A stretch of DNA of 64,000 nt from UPXZ01 sp964498765 (GCA_964498765.1 CAZCIU010000005.1:1-64000), one strand, 5' to 3'; counted from the stretch's first letter, positions 18,801 through 26,720 are shown. The notes: generated by a model not told the origin, from the letters alone. Translations and numbers: made by a program.

Positions 18801-19475
18801 GAACAAGTAAAAGAAAATCAAGAATGCAATCAAGAACAAGACCATGGCTGCTACCGCCCATTTTTCATTGTAAATCGGCAGCGCAGGAAGCTCAAAAGTA
18901 AAGAGATAATCACCGCTATTGCTGAAAATCGCATACTCGCTCGTTGGATCATTAGAAGAAAAACCGATGTCTTTATTCAGCTCCAATCCATCGTAAAATT
19001 CATTTTGCAAATCCTCATTTTCGTAAGGATAATTATGCTTTATCGGCATATAAGCCACTACATTATAGTCGCCTTGCTGCACAGATTTGGTAAGTGCTAT
19101 GACATTGGAAAGCTCTTTGAGTTGCCAGTTTTTGTTGGTGAGGTTTTGTGGCTCAATCTGATTATCCGACCAAAAAATCAAATCGTCATTCATATAAACC
19201 AAGTACGTAGAAGGCAATTTTTCAAACGAAATGTACTTTAGCGAATCAATCTGGTCGCGCTTTAGCCAGGAGGCAATTTCCAGCAATCGGTTATCAATCG
19301 AAATTTCACGTTGGTTCAGTCTGTCGGCAACTTCATTGATTTTGATGGCTTTTTTGGGCGATTTATTGTAAATTCCCTGAAAGGCGAAACCAAGAATCGT
19401 CAGAAGCACCATCAGAATAATTAAAACTCTGTATGTGGGTCGAATTCTTTTTACTATTTGCAGTAATTTATTCAT
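15846..19475 (-). CDS. very large NtrY-like membrane sensor histidine kinase
   Basis: 1209 aa from the ATG at 19475. That ATG overlaps the rlmH stop by 8 bases and suggests translational coupling; a start at 19490 adds 5 residues. One membrane helix near residue 20 is followed by a periplasmic stretch of about 180 aa. A block of several helices (about 205-480), a second extracytoplasmic region (about 480-700), two more helices, a third sensor region and a last helix (VHIYMIIIVLFVILSVLIG) lead into HAMP. The kinase core has H1000 in ARQVAHEINNPLTPMKL, an N box (NNLLKNAVQAI), G1 (DNGKGIPDD) and G2 (GMGLGLVIS). The HEINNPLTP box is NtrY/NtrB-like. No response regulator lies nearby. Signal unknown. 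Confidence 0.88.
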   Translation of the reverse strand: MNKLLQIVKRIRPTYRVLIILMVLLTILGFAFQGIYNKSPKKAIKINEVADRLNQREISIDNRLLEIASWLKRDQIDSLKYISFEKLPSTYLVYMNDDLIFWSDNQIEPQNLTNKNWQLKELSNVIALTKSVQQGDYNVVAYMPIKHNYPYENEDLQNEFYDGLELNKDIGFSSNDPTSEYAIFSNSGDYLFTFELPALPIYNEKWAVAAMVLFLIAFLIFFYLFSHLPRVFGNTSIPMSDFLKVSISMSVFVFALLIFNIPSSFFLNKVFTPFHYASNTFLRTLTHLSFLSLYIFSVIYLFCYYVKRGIERDKYLKVKLVILQFVPAVYFFLIFTFLIGVVFNSSTEINVQRIEDFSFVAIWNHLLFLIWGIGFMLLHIKIHSMLIRKNDIVTVAEYEIVLAVIVSILGYFYFGDYGVLFVVSYVLLSAILYLPHVVKFFKKTRLFIVIWLAFFTFFIAWSTNHMNRDKKFEKYRTLAENHYLNDETDEDRLAIVLLDDLDKSIISDNYLKQIVQEPDSILRANDYINNAYLRGFWNKYEMRLFAAVDNSQLDNEFKNAISNWGRRVKDTHFYIMGNPKSDMEFIGAYNESLVTGSDTNFYMEFYPRKYYKSYSFPDLLLENNSGLYNQLKLSIARYTFRELMNSSGQYKYQSDASWIEKRKENFYVQEFGGYNHYIYVPNAYNYFILSEKDIESPLILVLYFVYVFLLFICITFFVMWIYRLIHKETKVKYTFSSKFMYSFTLLLVVSFISIFYVSFNYMQQKYIDEHKQKLEQTKTYIQNALQEKYSWREELDSTMSNDLNFDLQDLSYTYQTDIHVYDNHGRLIASSQMPLFTRELISRQISPIPYFSNLEDLNQFERIGNLEYMTAYTDFYNMDYLPIGFIAVPQFFSNYQIQGELEDFLSVIVHIYMIIIVLFVILSVLIGRQLSAPLFLLEESLKKINFGQEIKRVDYKPQDEIRQLVDQYNRTVEELEKSAMLLAKSEREAAWKTMARQVAHEINNPLTPMKLTIQQLQRRKQMDDENFDEYFEKSSTTLIEQIENLSRIAGSFSNFAKLPEAKFVRVDLAKKVSSVAILFANANENIELHYEGPDEGEFVMADREQLIQVFNNLLKNAVQAIPPEKKGRIDIKLWTKEKWIYIDIKDNGKGIPDDVKKHLFTPNFTTKSTGMGLGLVISQNIIHLIGGTIEFETEVDKGTTFKIVVPKVN

Positions 19476-19941
19476 GATGATAAGGTTCACCTTTTATTAT
19501 TGTCATTGCACGATAAAGCTGTTCGGTAAAAAACAGTCGGATCATCTGGTGCGAAAACGTCATTTTGGACAATGAAATCTGCGAATTTGCTCGCTGATAC
19601 AGCTTTTGAGAAAATCCGTACGGTCCTCCAACAACAAAAACCATACTTTTATTTGAAAAAAGCATCCGATTAGAGATTAATTCTGAAAATTCGATGGAAG
19701 TATAATGTTTCCCGCGCTCATCCAAAAGAATGACTTCATCCGAGTTTTCCAGTTTGGCAAACAGCAATTCACCTTCTTTCTCTTTTTGCTGATCAATGCT
19801 CAGATTTTTGGCATTTTTTAGCTCCGGAATGATAATTTGCTCAAAATTAATGTAGTATTTCAGTCTTCCGGCATACTCATCAATCAGCGCGGAAAGCTTA
19901 CCATCCGTAGTTTTGCCTATCATTAACAGTTTAATTTTCAT
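19468..19941 (-). CDS. rlmH: 23S rRNA (pseudouridine1915-N3)-methyltransferase
   Basis: 157 aa, standard length. SPOUT-class methyltransferase acting on helix 69 of 23S rRNA. The SPOUT knot is seen as VILLDERGKHYTSIEF, FVVGGPYGF and the C-terminal LSKMTFSHQMIRLFFTEQLY with YRAMTIIKGEPYHHE, the family ending. The stop overlaps the start of the sensor kinase gene, so the two are probably cotranscribed although they have no evident functional link. Confidence 0.97.
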   Translation of the reverse strand: MKIKLLMIGKTTDGKLSALIDEYAGRLKYYINFEQIIIPELKNAKNLSIDQQKEKEGELLFAKLENSDEVILLDERGKHYTSIEFSELISNRMLFSNKSMVFVVGGPYGFSQKLYQRANSQISLSKMTFSHQMIRLFFTEQLYRAMTIIKGEPYHHE

Positions 19942-20035
19942 TATTTCGACTATCTGAGCGTATTTTGGTCTGTTATTTGTAGAATAAAGAGAGAAAACAT
20001 TTAAAATCGAGTGTTATTTTAATTCAAAAATTTAA

Positions 20036-20043
20036 TAACTTTG
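20036..20043 (+). promoter_or_regulatory. -7 box for DUF4783-nadC
   Basis: TAACTTTG fits TAnnTTTG. It implies a leader of about 170 bases before the start at 20222. Confidence 0.5.
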
Positions 20044-20221
20044 CAATCTCGGTTTTTATTTTCATGCAAATATTGCAATTTTTTAGGTAAAAACAGCTAT
20101 TAATTGAAGAAAAAACCAAAAACTTTATATGAAACAGCCATGCCAGAGTAATATTGATACACAGGAAATGATTGTATGGCGTGTTCCATGTGTCCTTAAT
20201 GTAAAAATGAAAAATAAACAC

Positions 20222-20617
20222 ATGAAAGCAATTAGAATTTTAACTATTCTCGCTTTATTCGTAGCTTTCGGCCACACAGCGCAAGCTCAGACTACCGGCG
20301 TACCAAACGAGGTAGTAGAAGCTCTCAAAGTTGGCGACTCCAACAAACTCTCTGCTTATTTGAATAATAATGTGGAGCTTGTCATTGGTAAAACAAATGA
20401 CGTGTACAGCAAACAGCAAGCTGTGGGAATTATTGCCGATTTTTTCAGAAAAAACACCGTTAGCGGATTTAACGTACTGCATAGTGGAAACAAAGAAGCA
20501 GCCAGCTTCATCATCGGCTTGCTGAAAACCAGCACCGGAAACTACCGCGTATATGTACTCACTCGGAAAACAGGCGGCAAAACATTAATACAGCAATTAC
20601 GAATAGAAACTGAATGA
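20222..20617 (+). CDS. DUF4783 secreted protein
   Basis: 131 aa from the Met at 20222, which begins a clean signal peptide (MKAIRILTILALFVAFGHTAQAQ). A start at 20207 is possible; the reading from 20129 adds a polar leader that would spoil the signal. The mature 108 aa has the NTF2-like look of DUF4783 (FFRKNTVSGFNVLHSG). Members of this family are commonly found beside nadC in Bacteroidetes; their role is not known. The stop overlaps the nadC start by 4 bases (ATGA), so translation is probably coupled. A periplasmic protein coupled to a cytoplasmic NAD enzyme is an odd pairing. Confidence 0.85.
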   Translation: MKAIRILTILALFVAFGHTAQAQTTGVPNEVVEALKVGDSNKLSAYLNNNVELVIGKTNDVYSKQQAVGIIADFFRKNTVSGFNVLHSGNKEAASFIIGLLKTSTGNYRVYVLTRKTGGKTLIQQLRIETE

Positions 20618-21456
20618 ACAAAGACTTTATCAACATGATCCCGGCATGGTTTGCTGAGGACATAGGCGATGGTGACCATACCACGCTATCAAGTATCCCG
20701 GCAACTGCTGTCGGGAAATCTCAGTTAATAATCAAGGAAGATGGAATTTTGTGCGGCGTAGAAGTTGCCCGCGAAATTTTCAAAGCATTTGATCCGGAAC
20801 TTAAAATGACCGTTTTCATCGAAGACGGCACACACGTGAAGTACGGCGACATTGCATTTGTGGTAGAAGGAAAAATCCAATCGCTGCTACAAACCGAGCG
20901 TCTGATGCTGAACATCATGCAGCGACTGAGTGGCGTGGCTACACGTACGCACGAGTATCAAAAAGAGCTGGAAGGCACTAAAACCAAAGTGCTTGACACA
21001 CGTAAAACAACTCCAGGGCTGCGTATGCTGGAAAAATACGCTGTAGCAATGGGCGGCGGAAAAAATCACCGCATCGGACTTTTCGATATGATTTTGCTTA
21101 AAGATAACCACGTGGACTTTGCAGGTGGAATTGCTGCTGCTATCAATGGCGCAAAAAGCTACCTGAAAGAAAAAGGCAAAGATTTGAAAATAGAAATTGA
21201 AGTTCGCAACTTTGATGAATTGCAACAGGTTCTGGACTGCGGCGGTGTGGACAGAATAATGCTGGATAATTTCAGCGTAGAAAACACCAAAAAAGCCGTT
21301 GAAATCATCGACGGTCGCTACGAAACTGAATCTTCCGGCGGTATCACGCTTCAAACGCTTCGCAGCTATGCCGAATGTGGCGTAGATTATATTTCTGTTG
21401 GCGCGCTTACGCACTCGGTGAAAAGTTTGGATATGAGCTTCAAAGCCGTAGAATAA
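20614..21456 (+). CDS. nadC: nicotinate-nucleotide pyrophosphorylase (quinolinate phosphoribosyltransferase)
   Basis: 280 aa, normal length. It converts quinolinate and PRPP to nicotinate mononucleotide, CO2 and pyrophosphate in de novo NAD synthesis. Family signatures: AEDIGDGDHTT at the start, the RLSGVATRTHEY helix, LDTRKTTPGLRMLEKYAV with catalytic Arg/Lys, GGGKNHRIGLFDMILLKDNH, and the barrel end SGGITLQTLRSYAECGVDYI. It overlaps the DUF4783 stop by 4 bases. nadA and nadB are not in the window. Confidence 0.97.
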   Translation: MNKDFINMIPAWFAEDIGDGDHTTLSSIPATAVGKSQLIIKEDGILCGVEVAREIFKAFDPELKMTVFIEDGTHVKYGDIAFVVEGKIQSLLQTERLMLNIMQRLSGVATRTHEYQKELEGTKTKVLDTRKTTPGLRMLEKYAVAMGGGKNHRIGLFDMILLKDNHVDFAGGIAAAINGAKSYLKEKGKDLKIEIEVRNFDELQQVLDCGGVDRIMLDNFSVENTKKAVEIIDGRYETESSGGITLQTLRSYAECGVDYISVGALTHSVKSLDMSFKAVE

Positions 21457-21480
21457 GCTTTTTCAAAAATAAAATTACAT

Positions 21481-21512
21481 AAAAACCACTTTCTTTGTGA
21501 AGGTGGTTTTTT
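21481..21512 (+). terminator. terminator of DUF4783-nadC
   Basis: AAAAACCAC (21481-21489) pairs with GTGGTTTT (21503-21510), followed by T-rich sequence. Confidence 0.8.
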
Positions 21513-21587
21513 GTTTTTAAAAATAAAACGAAAAATTAATGAAATAATTCTTGATTTTTGAAATAATCTTTGCTATCTTTAGGCTGT

Positions 21588-21786
21588 TCTTACAGAGTAT
21601 AAGCATCTGCCTACTCTTCCTTACTGAAGCTACCTGCACCGAGTTGGACCTGCATTCAACTTTCCTCTGCTACTTGACACCATTTTCAAGTGTATTTCTA
21701 ATGCGCAGCTTATTCATTGCTTAAGAATTTTCGACAAATCACATATAAGAATTTAAACACTAACTAAACAAGAAAAGGAGGTAAAA
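21588..21786 (+). promoter_or_regulatory. long structured 5' leader of the cytidylate-kinase-like gene
   Basis: About 200 bases with three successive small hairpins: AGAGTA/TACTCT (21594-21617), AGTTG/CAACT (21642-21661) and ACTTGA/TCAAGT (21672-21691). A near-consensus promoter (TTGA-N19-TATCTTTA, 21551-21581) lies just upstream. It ends in AAGGAGGT four bases before the ATG, a full Shine-Dalgarno that is rare in Bacteroidetes. No ORF fills it. It could be an untranslated regulatory RNA or a separate small RNA; no known class recognised. Confidence 0.55.
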
Positions 21787-22416
21787 ATGAAAAGATCAGC
21801 ACCTTTGGTTATCACAATCAGTCGCGAGCTCGGCAGTGGAGGAGCGTATATCGGACACAAATTGGCAGAAATATTAAACATGTTTTATGCTGATCATGAA
21901 ATTATCACCCGTACAGCTGAGAAACTTTCTGTTTTTGAAGAAGATGTGGCTCCACACGAAGAGAAAATCACTTCATTCTGGCAAAATTTCTGGGAAAATA
22001 CCGCTTTGCATGAATTCTACAGCGAAGCAGTAGGCAGTTTCAGACCTACAACTGCCAAAATTTTTGAAACAGAATCAGAAGTTTTACATCAAATTGCGAG
22101 AGAACATTCTGCTGTAATTATTGGACGTGGTGGTTTCCATGTTCTCAAAGATCACCCAAACATCGTTAGCATTTACCTGCATGGAAGCGAAGATGCCCGC
22201 GCCAAACGCCTGATGGAAGTGCGCAACATCACCGAACTGGAAGCTAAAACTCAAATCGTGGCCGGCGACCGTGAACGAATGATGTACATCAAAAAGTTCA
22301 CTAAAAAAGACTGGGCTGACGCCAAAAATTTCGATTTGACTATTGACACCGGAAAAATCGGCTTCGACAATGCTTTGGAATTAATTGTGAAATACATTGA
22401 ATCCAGACAAATGTAA
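21787..22416 (+). CDS. cytidylate kinase-like family protein
   Basis: 209 aa. P-loop-type nucleotide kinase fold of the cytidylate kinase-like family (PF13189 type). The N-terminus reads VITISRELGSGGAYIGHKLA, where SRELGSGG replaces a classical Walker A. Later motifs are AVIIGRGGFHVLKDHPN and the LID-like VAGDRERMMYIKKFT, then the C-terminal DLTIDTGKI. The true cmk family has GPSGSGKST, so this is a relative whose substrate is not settled. It is preceded by a perfect Shine-Dalgarno and a structured leader, and followed by its own terminator, so it is a single-gene unit. Confidence 0.88.
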   Translation: MKRSAPLVITISRELGSGGAYIGHKLAEILNMFYADHEIITRTAEKLSVFEEDVAPHEEKITSFWQNFWENTALHEFYSEAVGSFRPTTAKIFETESEVLHQIAREHSAVIIGRGGFHVLKDHPNIVSIYLHGSEDARAKRLMEVRNITELEAKTQIVAGDRERMMYIKKFTKKDWADAKNFDLTIDTGKIGFDNALELIVKYIESRQM

Positions 22417-22436
22417 CGAATGATTTATTATTAGCC

Positions 22437-22476
22437 GAAAAGCCGTTTCTTGGAAAAAGAGATGGCTTTTCTTTTT
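22437..22476 (+). terminator. terminator of the cytidylate-kinase-like gene
   Basis: GAAAAGCC (22437-22444) pairs with GGCTTTTC (22464-22471), with more pairing inside and a T-run after. Confidence 0.85.
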
Positions 22477-22496
22477 AATTTTCAACAAAAAAGAGC

Positions 22497-22504
22497 TATT
22501 TTTG
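22497..22504 (+). promoter_or_regulatory. -7 box for the gene at 22539
   Basis: TATTTTTG fits TAnnTTTG, with TTTA at the right distance (N19) for a weak -33 box. Confidence 0.55.
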
Positions 22505-22538
22505 TACACATAGTTAACACTCTTTTAACCCTAATTTT

Positions 22539-22919
22539 ATGAACACGACAAACACTGAGTTAGACGCTATTAAAAACAATCTTCTAACAACTTATGCCGA
22601 AGCCTCCGGCAGCACAGTAGATAAACTCAAAACTGAAATTACAACATGGGATTGGGAAGAAGTTGATCGTCGCCTATGGCTAAATAAAAAAATAGCTAAC
22701 GCATTTTTTATTGTTCTATTTATTTTATTCTTAGTGTTATTTGTGGCAATGCTATATATTTACATCAAAGCTGACAACGATATTCCAAAGATAAGCGGAT
22801 TTGGTATGCTCGCATTCTGTGCTACATTTTTCAGCGTGAGTGTCAATTTATCCAAAGCAAATTCTAAGTATCTTCTCTTTAAGCTGCTTAGAAATGCATT
22901 TCAAAAAAATAATAGCTAA
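22539..22919 (+). CDS. two-pass membrane protein, unknown
   Basis: 126 aa. The first ~50 residues are polar and probably cytoplasmic, followed by two membrane helices (FFIVLFILFLVLFVAMLYIYI and ISGFGMLAFCATFFSVSVN) with a short acidic loop between them and a short basic tail. No family recognised. It has its own promoter candidate and precedes the UDP-glucose dehydrogenase gene by 59 bases in the same direction, so the two may be cotranscribed. A role in envelope polysaccharide supply would be a guess from position only. Confidence 0.6.
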   Translation: MNTTNTELDAIKNNLLTTYAEASGSTVDKLKTEITTWDWEEVDRRLWLNKKIANAFFIVLFILFLVLFVAMLYIYIKADNDIPKISGFGMLAFCATFFSVSVNLSKANSKYLLFKLLRNAFQKNNS

Positions 22920-22978
22920 TAACACAAGTTTTCATGACGTTTATTAGTAAACTTTTCGAACAAACAAGAATTTAAAAT

Positions 22979-24334
22979 ATGAAAATTGCTATCATTGGTA
23001 CGGGCTACGTAGGCTTGGTTTCAGGTGCATGCTTTGCAGAAATGGGCGTGGATGTAACGTGTATTGACGTAAACAAGGACAAAATTGACAATCTCAACAA
23101 AGGCATTATTCCCATTTACGAACCGGGTTTGGAAGATATGGTGCTTCGAAATATGAAGGCCGACCGACTGCATTTCACGACCAAACTGGATGATATTTTG
23201 GATGAAGCGCAGGTGGTTTTCAGCGCTGTAGGTACTCCACCCAACGAAGATGGCAGTGCCGACTTGAAATATGTGCTGGATGTAGCGCGTGAAATCGGAC
23301 AGAAAATGACCAAATACGTGCTGATTGTTACCAAAAGTACGGTTCCGGTTGGTACGGCGGCTTTGGTAAAAGAAACCATCCAAAACGAACTGAAAAACCG
23401 TGGTGTGGAAATTCCGTTTGACGTAGCTTCCAATCCTGAATTTCTGAAAGAAGGCGATGCTATCAATGACTTTATGAGCCCGGATCGTGTGGTAGTTGGT
23501 ACCGATAGCGAAAAAGCCAAAGAGCTCATCACCAAACTTTACCGCCCATTTTTGCTGAATAATTTCCGAGTTATTTTCATGGATATTCCTTCTGCGGAAA
23601 TGACCAAATACGCTGCCAATTCGATGCTGGCAACTCGCATCAGTTTTATGAATGACATTGCCAATCTGTGCGAAATCGTAGGCGCAGACGTGAATATGGT
23701 TCGCAAAGGAATAGGAACGGATGTGCGAATTGGTGGAAAATTTCTCTACGCTGGTTCGGGTTATGGCGGTTCCTGCTTCCCAAAAGATGTGCAAGCACTT
23801 ATCAAAACCGCTCAAGAAAATGGCTACGAACTTCGCCTGCTGAAAGCCGTGGAAAGTGTAAATGAAAGTCAGAAAGAAGTGCTTTTCAAAAAGCTTGTAA
23901 AACGCTGGGGAAAAGATATGAGCGGAAAAACAGTGGCTGTTTGGGGACTTGCATTCAAGCCAAACACCGACGATATTCGCGAAGCTCCGGCATTTGTGGT
24001 GATGGAAAAACTGCTGATAGCCGGTGCTAACATTCGCACTTTTGATCCGATTGCCATGCCTGCTTCGAAAGAGCGAATTGCATTTTTAGAAAGCGAACAG
24101 AAAAATGCAGAAAATCCGGTAGATTATTCCAAAGTCTATTTTGCAAATGACATTTACGATGCTACCGATGAAGCAGACGCCATTCTGCTGATGACCGAGT
24201 GGAAAGAATTTCGTATGCCAAGTTGGAATGTGATTAAAAAATCAATGAAAACGCCGTTGGTGCTGGATGGCAGAAATATCTACGACAAAGCCGAAATGAA
24301 AGAATTAGGCTTTGAGTATGAAGGAATTGGATAA
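22979..24334 (+). CDS. ugd: UDP-glucose 6-dehydrogenase
   Basis: 451 aa. It oxidises UDP-glucose to UDP-glucuronate with two NAD+, feeding capsule, exopolysaccharide or lipid sugars. The NAD-binding motif is GTGYVGLVSGACFAEMG (from residue 7), followed by the substrate region FDVASNPEFLKEGDAINDF. The catalytic cysteine is C266 in GGSCFPKDV, and the C-terminal domain has VWGLAFKPNTDDIREAP. All residues expected of the UDPGDH family are present, and they separate it from UDP-ManNAc dehydrogenases. It is followed by a strong terminator. Confidence 0.95.
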   Translation: MKIAIIGTGYVGLVSGACFAEMGVDVTCIDVNKDKIDNLNKGIIPIYEPGLEDMVLRNMKADRLHFTTKLDDILDEAQVVFSAVGTPPNEDGSADLKYVLDVAREIGQKMTKYVLIVTKSTVPVGTAALVKETIQNELKNRGVEIPFDVASNPEFLKEGDAINDFMSPDRVVVGTDSEKAKELITKLYRPFLLNNFRVIFMDIPSAEMTKYAANSMLATRISFMNDIANLCEIVGADVNMVRKGIGTDVRIGGKFLYAGSGYGGSCFPKDVQALIKTAQENGYELRLLKAVESVNESQKEVLFKKLVKRWGKDMSGKTVAVWGLAFKPNTDDIREAPAFVVMEKLLIAGANIRTFDPIAMPASKERIAFLESEQKNAENPVDYSKVYFANDIYDATDEADAILLMTEWKEFRMPSWNVIKKSMKTPLVLDGRNIYDKAEMKELGFEYEGIG

Positions 24335-24367
24335 ATTTGATTTTCCAGGTCAAACTGAAAAATGAAA

Positions 24368-24404
24368 AAAAAGAGTTTCAAGTCCGAGGATTTGAAACTC
24401 TTTT
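24368..24404. terminator. bidirectional terminator
   Basis: A-run plus GAGTTTCAA pairs with TTGAAACTC plus T-run around a 10-base loop, between convergent ugd and serA. Confidence 0.88.
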
Positions 24405-24434
24405 CATTTTAACTAATTCAATCGGCTGAAAAAA

Positions 24435-25355
24435 TTATTTATTTACTCTGTATTTGTCGTTTCCGTTTTTGATGTAGTCTACAATCTGATGTGCAGCTGC
24501 AATTCCGGCATTCACGTTAGCTTCAGAGGTTTGCGCACCCATTTTCTTAGGCGTTGCAAAATATTGATTTGGCACTTTTTCTATAAATTCAGCATGCAAA
24601 TCAGGTTTAATATCAGTCAGATATTTGAATTTTGGATGCTCAATCATAAAGTCCAGCAAATCTTGTTCGTTGATAATTTCTTTTCGAGCTGTGTTTATCA
24701 AAACAGCATTGTCTTTCATATTGCTAAGCAATATTTTCCCAACCAAACCGCGGGTTTTGTCAGTTAACGGAACGTGAACCGAAACAATATCCGAGTGTCT
24801 GTAAAGCGTTTTTACAGAAATTGTTGGGTCAATTCCGTCATTATTAATAACTTCTGAGCGGCTGTAGGTATCGTAAGCCAATAAGTCCATTTGGAAGCCT
24901 TTGGCAATTCGAGCCACGTTTTTACCGATATTTCCGTAAGCGTGAATTCCGAGTTTTTTGCCTTTGAGTTCGGTTCCCGAACCGCCATTGAAGAAACTGC
25001 GAACACCATAAATCAGCATTCCAAACACCAATTCCGCAACAGCATTGGCATTTTGTCCTGGTGTATTCATCACGCAAACTCCGGCTTTAGTAGCTGCTTC
25101 CAGGTCAATATTATCATATCCTGCACCTGCACGAACCACAATTTTCAGTTTTTTCCCGGCATTAATTACTTCTTCGTCAATAATATCGCTGCGCACAATC
25201 ATTCCATCAGCATCGGCTACAGCGTCCAGTAGTTGTTGTTTTTCAGTGTATTTTTCCAAAAGAACCATTTCATAATCTACACCGTCTAGTTCTTGGCCTA
25301 TTCCGTCAATCGCTACCTTGGCGAATGGTTTTTCGGTTGCTATAAGTACTTTCAT
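24435..25355 (-). CDS. serA: D-3-phosphoglycerate dehydrogenase, short Lys-type
   Basis: 306 aa, lacking the C-terminal ACT domain of long SerA proteins. It oxidises 3-phosphoglycerate, the first step of serine synthesis. The substrate side has VVRAGAGYDNIDLEAA, the NAD-binding loop is GIHAYGNIG, and the catalytic Arg is in INTARKEIINE. The usual catalytic His (as in PHIGA) is replaced by K271 in TPKKMGAQTSEA. From established knowledge, short PGDHs with Lys at this place occur in Bacteroidetes and Entamoeba (type IIIK), so it should still be active. It lies 165 bases after serC in the same direction. Confidence 0.92.
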   Translation of the reverse strand: MKVLIATEKPFAKVAIDGIGQELDGVDYEMVLLEKYTEKQQLLDAVADADGMIVRSDIIDEEVINAGKKLKIVVRAGAGYDNIDLEAATKAGVCVMNTPGQNANAVAELVFGMLIYGVRSFFNGGSGTELKGKKLGIHAYGNIGKNVARIAKGFQMDLLAYDTYSRSEVINNDGIDPTISVKTLYRHSDIVSVHVPLTDKTRGLVGKILLSNMKDNAVLINTARKEIINEQDLLDFMIEHPKFKYLTDIKPDLHAEFIEKVPNQYFATPKKMGAQTSEANVNAGIAAAHQIVDYIKNGNDKYRVNK

Positions 25356-25457
25356 GTTTTATTTGTAAACGTGTTTAGGGAAATGAATAATTGAAGATTT
25401 TTTATTTTTTTATATCAAAAATGATTTGTTTCAACTGCAATCTGCATTTGAAAATAT

Positions 25458-25489
25458 CTTTCGCCGGAACTTAAAAATTCCGGCAAAAG
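25458..25489. terminator. hairpin between serC and serA
   Basis: GCCGGAA (25463-25469) pairs with TTCCGGC (25478-25484), extended by TCTTT/AAAGA with one mismatch. The minus-strand transcript meets it after serC, so it may reduce readthrough into serA or shield the serC 3' end. Confidence 0.6.
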
Positions 25490-25520
25490 ATTGTATGATA
25501 AAAGATTTTTCTGTGAAAAA

Positions 25521-26603
25521 TTATCCTTGTGCTGCTTCAAATTCTTTCATGCAAGCCACCAAAGCTTCTACACTTTCAAGCGGACAAGCATTGTAGATAG
25601 ATGCACGGAAACCACCAACTGAACGGTGTCCTTTGATGCCAACCATTCCTTTTTCTTTGGCAAATGCCATGAAATCGGCTTCTTTTTCTTTGTACTCATC
25701 AGCCATCACAAAGCAAACGTTCATAATTGAGCGGTCTTCTTTGGCTGCGGTGCCAACGAACATTTTATTGCGGTCAATTTCGCCGTAAAGCAAGTCAGCT
25801 TTGTGCTGATTCATTTTTTGCATTGCTTCTACTCCACCCAATTCTTTAACCCATTTCAGCGTTTCGTGCATTACAAAAATCGAGAAAACAGGCGGTGTAT
25901 TGAACATAGAGCTGTCTTTCAGACTTGCTCCGATGTGCGTACGATAATCAACCATGGTTTGCAATTGACGATCAACTTTTCCAAGAATGTCTTTTTTGAT
26001 AATTACAAATGCAACACCTGCAGGTCCAACGTTTTTCTGCGCTCCACCGTAAATCATCGCGTATTTGTTCACATCCATCGGACGAGACATTATATCTGAC
26101 GACATATCCGCTACCAAAGGCACCGGACTATCGATATCTTCGTGCATTTCGGTTCCGTAAATGGTATTGTTTGTAGTGATGTGGAAATAATCCACGTCCG
26201 TTGGAATGGTATATCCTTTCGGAACGTACGAGTAGTTTTTATCTTCTGATGAAGCCACAATTTCCACTTCGCCGTAGAATTTTGCTTCTTTGATTGCTTT
26301 TTTAGCCCAAACTCCGGTTTGCAGGTAAGCTGCTTTTTTGTTCAGCAAGTTGGCTGCCAAGTGGAAAAACTGCGTAGATGCACCGCCACCCAAGAAAAGC
26401 ACGGCGTAATCTTCCGGAATATTCAATAATTCTCTCCATAGCTGGTCAGTTTCCTGCATTACACGCTCCCAACCCGGTGTACGGTGCGAGATTTCAAGAA
26501 TTCCGATACCTGTTCCATCAAAATCACGAATAGCGTCAATAGCTGATTCAATTGCTTGCTTTGGCAGCACGCAAGGTCCCGCATTAAAATTATGTTTTTT
26601 CAT
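25521..26603 (-). CDS. serC: phosphoserine aminotransferase
   Basis: 360 aa, normal length. PLP enzyme that makes phosphoserine from 3-phosphohydroxypyruvate, the step after SerA; it also serves vitamin B6 synthesis in some bacteria. The signature start KKHNFNAGPCVLPK, the phosphate-binding GGGASTQFFHLAANLL, PLP Lys K190 in GGAQKNVGPAG and the C-terminal GHRSVGGFRASIYNA are all present. It is followed by serA, which keeps the two serine enzymes in one unit. serB is not in the window. Confidence 0.97.
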   Translation of the reverse strand: MKKHNFNAGPCVLPKQAIESAIDAIRDFDGTGIGILEISHRTPGWERVMQETDQLWRELLNIPEDYAVLFLGGGASTQFFHLAANLLNKKAAYLQTGVWAKKAIKEAKFYGEVEIVASSEDKNYSYVPKGYTIPTDVDYFHITTNNTIYGTEMHEDIDSPVPLVADMSSDIMSRPMDVNKYAMIYGGAQKNVGPAGVAFVIIKKDILGKVDRQLQTMVDYRTHIGASLKDSSMFNTPPVFSIFVMHETLKWVKELGGVEAMQKMNQHKADLLYGEIDRNKMFVGTAAKEDRSIMNVCFVMADEYKEKEADFMAFAKEKGMVGIKGHRSVGGFRASIYNACPLESVEALVACMKEFEAAQG

Positions 26604-26712
26604 ACAATAAAAATTTATGAAGTGATTAATATTCTCCTTTTGCTAAAAAATTAAGCTCTCGAAATTCTGAATTTATTTACTGTTTTTATTTGATTTCAAG
26701 ACTTAACGTCCA

Positions 26713-26720
26713 CAAATTTA
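26713..26720 (-). promoter_or_regulatory. -7 box for serC
   Basis: TAAATTTG on the minus strand, 110 bases before the serC start. The rest of 26604-27018 is AT-rich and I see no gene in it. Confidence 0.4.
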
